From positions 72,958,986-73,022,985 of the forward strand of contig CM018693.1 of NCBI GenBank assembly GCA_009363875.1: DNA of 64,000 nt. The letters are read 5' to 3'. The DNA comes from Mikania micrantha (Eukaryota > Streptophyta > Magnoliopsida > Asterales > Asteraceae). The translations under genes were made by a program, and so were the position numbers. Positions 57,881-64,000 of the stretch are shown here, in pieces (the first letter of the stretch is position 1; every line of letters starts with the position of its first letter). The notes under the pieces are model-generated. The model was given only the letters and a program-made list of their open reading frames with translations, ran no database searches and was not told the origin of the DNA.

Positions 57881-57941
57881 AACGTTTCCGGCACTGATGT
57901 GACAGTCTCCCCTTGTTAGAGAAATTTCGTCCCGAAATTTA
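57881..57941 (-). mobile_element. Element D: 24-bp 3' LTR remnant, PPT and hairpin
   Basis: On the minus strand the hairpin AAATTTCGGGACGAAATTT (57922-57940) overlaps the polyprotein stop, followed by the PPT CTAACAAGGGGAGAC and then the LTR start TGTCACATCAGTGCCGG. Only 24 bp of LTR remain (57881-57904) before E integrase sequence, so nearly the whole 3' LTR was deleted. Confidence 0.85.
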
Positions 57942-60900
57942 AGAATCATTATCTGGTACCGCATCCTCTGTAAACAGTTGGGGATACTTAGACTTCATGT
58001 GATCTTCGTGTTCCCAAGTAAACTCGGGTCCACGCTTTGAATTCCAACGAACCTTGATAATAGGGATACGGCTTCGCCTCAGTTGCTTAACTTTACGAGC
58101 CATAATCTCCGAAGGTTCTTCGATAAAGTGCAAATGTTCGTCCAATTGAATTTCTTCAACTGGTATAACGAGTGATTCGTCTGCAAGACATTTCTTCAAT
58201 TTTGAGACGTGAAACACGTCATGCACACCACTAAGTTCATCAGGTAACCTTAGTCTATACGCCACAGGACCAATACGTTCAACAATCTCGAACAGTCCAA
58301 CGTATCGTGGTGCTAATTTTCCTTTCTTTCCAAAACGGACTATGCCTTTCCACGGGGATACCTTTAACATGACGCGGTCTCCCACTTGGAATTCCAACGG
58401 CTTGCGCCGTTTGTCGGCATAGCTCTTTTGTCTGCTTCGGGTTGCTTGTAGCCTTTGTTGAATCTGAGCAATCTTATCAGTAGTTTCTTGAATAAGCTTT
58501 GGCCCAGTTATTCGATTATCTCCCACTTCAGTCCAACAGATCGGCGATCGACATTTTCGACCATAAACTTCCTCGAACGGAGCACTTCCGATACTGCTGT
58601 GGTAACTGTTGTTGTAGGAGAATTCGATCAGTGGCAAATGAGAGTCCCAATTCCCATCGAAGTCTAAAACACAGGTTCTCAACATGTCGTCCAGGGTCTG
58701 AATCGTACGTTCGCTTTGACCGTCCGTTTGTGGATGGCTAGCTGTACTCAGATTTAAGTGCGTCCCTAGAGATTTCTGTAATGATTGCCGTAACCTTGAT
58801 GTGAATCTGCTATCACGATCTGAAATGATAGATAATGGCACACCATGACGTACCACTATCTCGTTTATGTATAGTCTTGCCAGTTTATCCATCGTGTAGG
58901 TCGCATGCATTGGCAAGAAATGAGCAGATTTGGTTAATCGATCAACGATAACCCATATAGTATCATGTCCACTGGAAGTGCGGGGTAGCTTGGTAATAAA
59001 GTCCATAGCTATTTGTTTCCACTTCCAGAGTGGAATCTCAGGCTGTTCCAGTAAACCTGACAGTTTCTGGTGTTCTGCCTTCACTTTGGCACACATGAGG
59101 CATCGACCAACATACTCTAGTATGTCTTTCTTCATACCCAGCCACCAATAAAATCCCCGTAAATCTTGGTACATTTTATCAGCTCCGGGATGCACGGAGT
59201 ACTTGGTCTTGTGTGCTTCATCAAAGATAAGCTTTTTCAATTCATCCACTGCAAGAATCCATACACAATCCTTATAGTAGATGATTCCATCAGGCTTTGT
59301 TTCAAATTGCTTTTCTGCTTCTCAATCCAGTTCTTTCTTCAGGTTTCCTCGTTCAACTGCCTCTTGTTTTGTTTGAATAATGTTGTCGTGTAAGCTTGTC
59401 TGCACAGTCATCCCCATTGCTATGACGGGCAAGGGTTTAACCCGTTCCTTCCGACTCAAGGCATCAGCTACAACGTTTGCCTTGCCCGGATGGTACTTGA
59501 TTACACAGACGTAATCATTTAGAAGCTCAATCCAACGTCGCTGTCGCATGTTGAGTTCCTTTTGATCGAATATGTGTTGCAGACTTTTGTGATCAGTAAA
59601 GATGGTACACTTAGTGCCATATAAGTAATGTCTCCAAATCTTAAGTGCGAATACCACTGCTCCCAAATCCAGATCATGAGTAGTGTAGTTCTTCTCATGA
59701 ATCTTCAGTTGTCTCGAGGCATACGCAATGACTTTCTCCCGTTGCATTAACACGCAACCAAGTCCCTGATGGGATGCATCACAGTACACGACAAAGTCAT
59801 CACAACCATCTGAAAGAGATAAGATCGGAGGATCACATAGCTTTTGCTTGAAAGTATGAAAGGCATCTTCTTGCTTATATTCCCAAACAAACGGCTCGCT
59901 TTTCTGTGTTAACTTGGTGAGCGGCAGGGCTATCTTAGAAAAGTTTGAGATAAACCTTCTATAATAGCCTGCTAAACCTAGAAAGAAACGTATCTCCGTT
60001 GGTGTCTTCGGAGTATCCCAGTCCTTTGTTGCCTCGATCTTGGCAGGGTCTACGTGTATTCCCTCACTGTTGACTACATGACCCAGAAATTGAACCTCTC
60101 TTAGCCAAAATTCACATTTAGAGAATTTGGCATAAAGTTTCTCTTCCTTCAACAGCTCCAAGATCATTCTGAGACGTTGCTCGTGCTCTGCTTTGCTTTT
60201 GGAATAGATCAGTATGTCATCAATGAATACAATAAAAAAGTGATCCAAGTATGGCTTGCACACTCGGATCATGAGATCCATGAAAACTGCGGGTGCATTC
60301 GTCAATCCAAAAGGCATCACCATGAACTCGTAATACCCATATCTAGTACGAAACGCCGTCTTCGGTATGTCTTCGTCTTGAACTCTAAGCTGATGATATC
60401 CAGACCGCAAGTCGATCTTCGAGAAATACTGAGCTCCTTGTAGTTGGTCAAACAAATCATAAATCCTCGGCAATGGATACCAATTCTTGATGGTTAGCTT
60501 GTTTAGCTCTCGGTAGTCTATGCACATCCGAAAGGATCAATCCTTCGTCTTTACGAACAAAACCGGAGCTCCCCAAGGTGAGTAGCTCGGTCGGATGAAG
60601 CCTTTGACAAGTAGCTCCTGTAGTTGGTTTGACAATTCCTGCATCTTTGAAGGTGCTAACCTGTAAGGAGATTTAGCAACAGGAGTTGCACCAGGAATTA
60701 AGTCAATGCGAAACTCTATCGGTCGCACTGGTGGCAAACCTGGTAAGTCTTCAGGAAACATATCTGGGTATTCCTTCACTATCAGCATGTCTTGAATCGT
60801 TTTCTTGTCTTTCTTTTTCTTCACCACATGAGCCAAGAAAGCTACACACTGCTTCTATAGACACTTACGTACTTTTATGCCAGGTATGATTTGACATTAC

Positions 60901-62596
60901 ACTTTGCTTGATCCCCTCGAACTTCCAATACATGATCATTCGCCAATTGAATCCGAAGTAGCTTTTCAGAACAAATGGCTTCCACTCTATTGAGAGATAG
61001 CCATTCCATCCCAAAAATTTTGTCAAAACCGCCCAACTCCATCGGTATCAAGTCGATGGTAAATGTATGATCAGTAAGTGTAAGTGGGCAGTTCCTAAGT
61101 ATAGTGCGAGCCGTGATTTGTTTCCCATTTGCTACTTCGATAATATAAGGGGTGTCTAGAGATTCCTCAGTAAGATTAAGTTGGCGTGCAAAATCAGATG
61201 AAATAAAACTCTGATATGCACCAGTGTCAAACAAAATAGATGCATAAGAGTCATGTAAAAGAAATGTACCAGTGACCACATTAGGGTCTTGGCGTGCTGC
61301 ATTGGCTCCAATCACAAAAGCCCTCCCACGAGGGGCTTGTGCTCCCTGTTGCACTCTCTTTGGGCAGTCTTTGGAGAAATGGCCTAGGTCTCCATAGTTA
61401 TAGCATCCCCTATTGTTTTTGTTGTGATTTCCCGGGTTTGGTGGTGGAGGAAATGCTATAGCAGCATTGTTTGCAGCTTGTGTTGCTGGAGCACGGCACT
61501 ATTGAGCCCGGTGACCTAGTCGACCACAACTATTGAATTTCCTGCATTGCACAGTAGCAGGTTGATGAAATGTGCTTTGTGCACACTGAGGATGCATTCC
61601 CACATAGTGTTTAGGTACAACATTAGCAGGTGCTGCAGTGACTTGTTGCAAAGGGGTGGTCATCACATAGTTCTTGACGACCTTTTGCTTCTTCTTCTGA
61701 TGATATTTGGGCTTCTTTGATGGTTCTTCCTTAGCTTTGCCCGAGTCTTTCTTCAGAACTCCTGATTTCACCATTACATCAGTGATTTTAGCTAATAGGG
61801 AGATGATTGACTCCAGAGTCGCAATGTTTGCAGCAAGTACAATGCCCTGAATGCAGGATGGTAATCCTCCCACATAACGATCAATCAGCTTTTCCAGAGT
61901 CGGCACCATCTCTGGCACCAAAGATACCAGTTCGTGATAGCGAGGAGCATAAGCCATGTGGTCTGTCCCCTTCATCACATGATTGGACAGTTCAGTCTCT
62001 AGCTTCTGAAGTTCATGCTTTGAACAGAATTGATTCCTTAAAAGGATTCTGAAATCTGCCCAAGGCATAGCCAGTGCTTCTTCTCAACCTCAAGCTCTTA
62101 TCTGGGAGTTCCACCATGTTAAGGCCCGCTTGCTAAAAGATCCAGCAGCGTTGCGAACCTTATGGTGTTCTGGACAACCACTGATGTACAGTGTAGTCTC
62201 CATCTTTTCTAGCCATTGGATCAGTCCAACAGCTCCTTCAACACCGCTAAAACTTCGCGGCTTGCATGCTACAAATGATTTGTAGGAACAGTCTGAAGTA
62301 GTGCCAGTGTTTCCACTAGCTTCCGCCGTTGTATGTACGAAGTTGTTACCGTGGCCTTGAATCCTGTTGATCATCTATGGGATGACATCTTTCAGCTGGT
62401 TAGTCAGCTGACTGCTCAGTAATGTTGCCAAAGCAACAGTAGCAGGATCCAGAGCTGGAGTTGCATTCAGAACTGGAGGAATGTGTGGGGGAGGAGGAGG
62501 AGGAGGTGGTGGTGAATCAGCTGGTGATGGCGTTGACGAGTGTGGGGCTGAGTTTTGTGGCGGTGGCAGCAGAGGAGGTGGTCTTCTAGGCGGCAT
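57939..62596 (-). pseudogene. Element D gag-pol, decayed
   Basis: Start at 62596 (MPPRR). Gag pieces 62596-62375, 62374-62090 and 62068-61499 are parted by stops. Zinc knuckles are damaged: the second reads CYNYGDLGHFSKDC, with one Cys lost. Protease (61354-60875) keeps DTG but reads DTGAYQSF. A frameshift near 60910 and a stop near 60856 follow, then 60836-60537, a stop, then RT and RNase H 60527-59322 (VFIDDILIYS intact; the RNase H Glu is Asp, THDLDLG), a stop, and an open integrase plus chromodomain-like end 59249-57939 (436 residues, triad blocks MDFI, SDRDSRF and GQSERT intact). Confidence 0.93.
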
Positions 62597-62747
62597 TCTG
62601 ATCATAACCAAAAGAATATTGGTTAGAGCAGTCATCGAATGCAGAAGACACAATGCAAGCATAAATCCTATGTTCTCTACATGAGGGTCCCTAAGTTATA
62701 GTCTAGGCAAAACCGTTTTAAATAAATGACCTATTATTCTCTATAAC
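62597..62747 (-). other. Element D leader
   Basis: About 150 bp between PBS and gag with no ORF, in contrast to B and C where an extra ORF sits here. Confidence 0.7.
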
Positions 62748-62764
62748 CTTGAGCTCTGATACCA
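62748..62764 (-). promoter_or_regulatory. Primer-binding site of D
   Basis: The minus strand reads TGGTATCAGAGCTCAAG, three bases from the LTR edge; matches initiator methionine tRNA. Confidence 0.92.
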
Positions 62765-62767
62765 ATC

Positions 62768-64000
62768 TGTGACACCCCGAACCGGCGGGCCGGCTCGTGT
62801 GTCCCACCGGGCGGAAGGTTCTCGAGGCGCGATATCGTGAGATGATAATTGTGAATGATCAGATTGTTTACATAGCTTTAACATTGAGAATAACTAAAGC
62901 ACAAATATCATTAAACTAGGATTACAAAGTTAAATTACAATTGTCAATGTTTGATAATTTAACTGAGTAAACCTATCAAAGAATCAAATGTTTACTATCT
63001 TGTAACTGTACAAGATATCAAAAGTGATTCACAACAAAGAACAAAATATGTGCTTTCCAAAATCTACTAGGTCCTCTAACTGGGCATCCTAGCATGCATT
63101 CCTTAGCCTTAGCTTATTCCTGTACGTCACCTGAGAAAGCCTGTAAGAAAACAAAGTCAACCCAATGGTTGGTGAGTTCATATAGTTTTAGCATTTGAAA
63201 AATAGCTTTTGCGAACCTTTTCTGTAACAACCTTAGCCTCATTAACTTCACCTATATTATCCAATTTGGTATGCTTATATACAGGGCATACGAAAGGGTG
63301 GAGCCTACAACCCGCCGAGACGCCATCCCACCACATACTAAACCACATATGACATTGTTGTTAATGACAGTTAAGCATTTCACCTACCATCCAATCCCAT
63401 TCCCATCATAGCTTTAGCAATCTATTTGTGAGTTTTCAGCATGCACACAATAGCATTTGCAAATCTACCTTTAAGAGTTACCATTATGGACAAGTGAACA
63501 CCCGAAGGAATCCAGTATCAATCCATATCGTAACTAAATGTGATTAGCAACATCGGTGGTTTGATAAAGGATTTCTAAGATGACACAAAGTCAACTAAAG
63601 AAAACCAGAATCATCCTAGTCACATATCACAGTCATGGGTGGACACTGAGGAATCAATTGTATGGCAAGCACTGAGAGACCAACAGTCTGTTCCTCCAAG
63701 TCCTGGCTATAAAGGACACCCAATGCCAAGCACTGAGAGGCCAACAGTCGGTTCCTTCAAGTCCCGACTATGAAGAACACCCTATGGCAAGCATTGAGAG
63801 GCTAAATCAGTATGTTCTACCATAGGCGATAGCTTTAGCATACAAGTTTATAGCATTCATATAGCATAGCATTTACGTTACCTGTGCACAAGTACTAGAT
63901 TCACAACCGGTATGGCAAGCACTGAGAGGCCAATCCGTTTGTTTTAGCATTTCAAGCATATAAAGCATAAAAGAGTTTAAAGCATTCTGAGCATTTCAAG
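62768..64000 (-). mobile_element. Element D 5' LTR, partial
   Basis: Begins TGTGACACCCCGAACCGG and runs off the window. Closely follows the E solo LTR (53965 onward) throughout. Contains the palindrome (63269-63291), GGCAAGCACTGAGAG repeats (63655-63925) and a candidate acceptor CTTTCTCAG|GTGACGTAC near 63128 on the minus strand. Confidence 0.93.
63269..63291 (-). promoter_or_regulatory. TATA palindrome in D LTR
   Basis: GTATGC and GCATAC arms flank TTATATACAGG, 501 bp from the LTR 3' end. Confidence 0.45.

Larger units (their letters stand above)
57881..64000 (-). mobile_element. Element D, Ty3/gypsy, continues past the window
   Basis: Minus strand: 5' LTR from 62768 past the window end, PBS at 62748-62764, decayed gag-pol, PPT and a residual 3' LTR. 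LTR sequence and gag start place it in one group with A, E and F, distinct from B and C. It has no extra ORF between PBS and gag (only about 155 bp separate them). Confidence 0.92.

Overview
The window looks like repeat-dense intergenic DNA from a flowering plant with a large genome. I suspect a eudicot, possibly Asteraceae, from the Tekay-like Ty3/gypsy elements and the SINE type, but the family is a guess. I find no host protein-coding gene, rRNA, CRISPR array or bacterial feature. Almost all of it is LTR retrotransposons inserted into one another, and most junctions can be set to the base from 5-bp target-site duplications (TSDs) and from uninterrupted copies of the same LTR elsewhere in the window.

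Layout. Element A (plus strand, old, decayed) has a partial 5' LTR at 1-1890, ruined gag and integrase remnants to 5040, and a 3' LTR starting at 5041. That 3' LTR is split by a solo LTR (8260-11900, TSD GCTTT) and by element B (12538-45276, TSD GGCAG), and resumes at 45282-45707. B is a decayed minus-strand Ty3/gypsy element. Its left LTR holds three further insertions: a solo LTR (14517-17418), the intact element C (17556-29752, TSD ATCTC) and a solo LTR of another type (30407-31534). Its integrase holds a Ty1/copia element (32943-38062). C's right LTR carries a SINE (29109-29354, 15-bp TSD). The order A, then B, then C, then SINE gives four levels of nesting.

To the right, solo LTR F (45837-52827, TSD TCTAG) contains another solo LTR (46598-50188, TSD ATAAG). 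Next comes a fragment of element E (53334-57880) interrupted by a solo LTR (53965-57725). Last is element D (57881 to beyond the window end), a decayed minus-strand Ty3/gypsy element whose 3' LTR is cut to 24 bp and whose 5' LTR runs off the window.

C is the one element that looks recently active. Its gag-pol polyprotein of 1520 residues is uninterrupted, with all catalytic motifs and a C-terminal chromodomain-like region; it has a PBS and PPT, and its LTRs differ by only about five substitutions by eye. Between PBS and gag it carries an extra ORF for an acidic protein with a SUMO-interacting-type motif, an EEDP-type repeat, a basic patch and a coiled coil. B has a decayed counterpart with a similar layout. 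A and D, which form a different family group, lack it.

Several signals recur across otherwise divergent LTRs and are not explained by coding: a matched splice-donor/acceptor pair inside the LTR, a palindrome around TATATATA about 500 bp from the LTR 3' end, a perfect short hairpin just before the PPT that overlaps the polyprotein stop in C and D, and arrays of CGAACC, GGCCCA or CACGTG motifs near LTR promoters.
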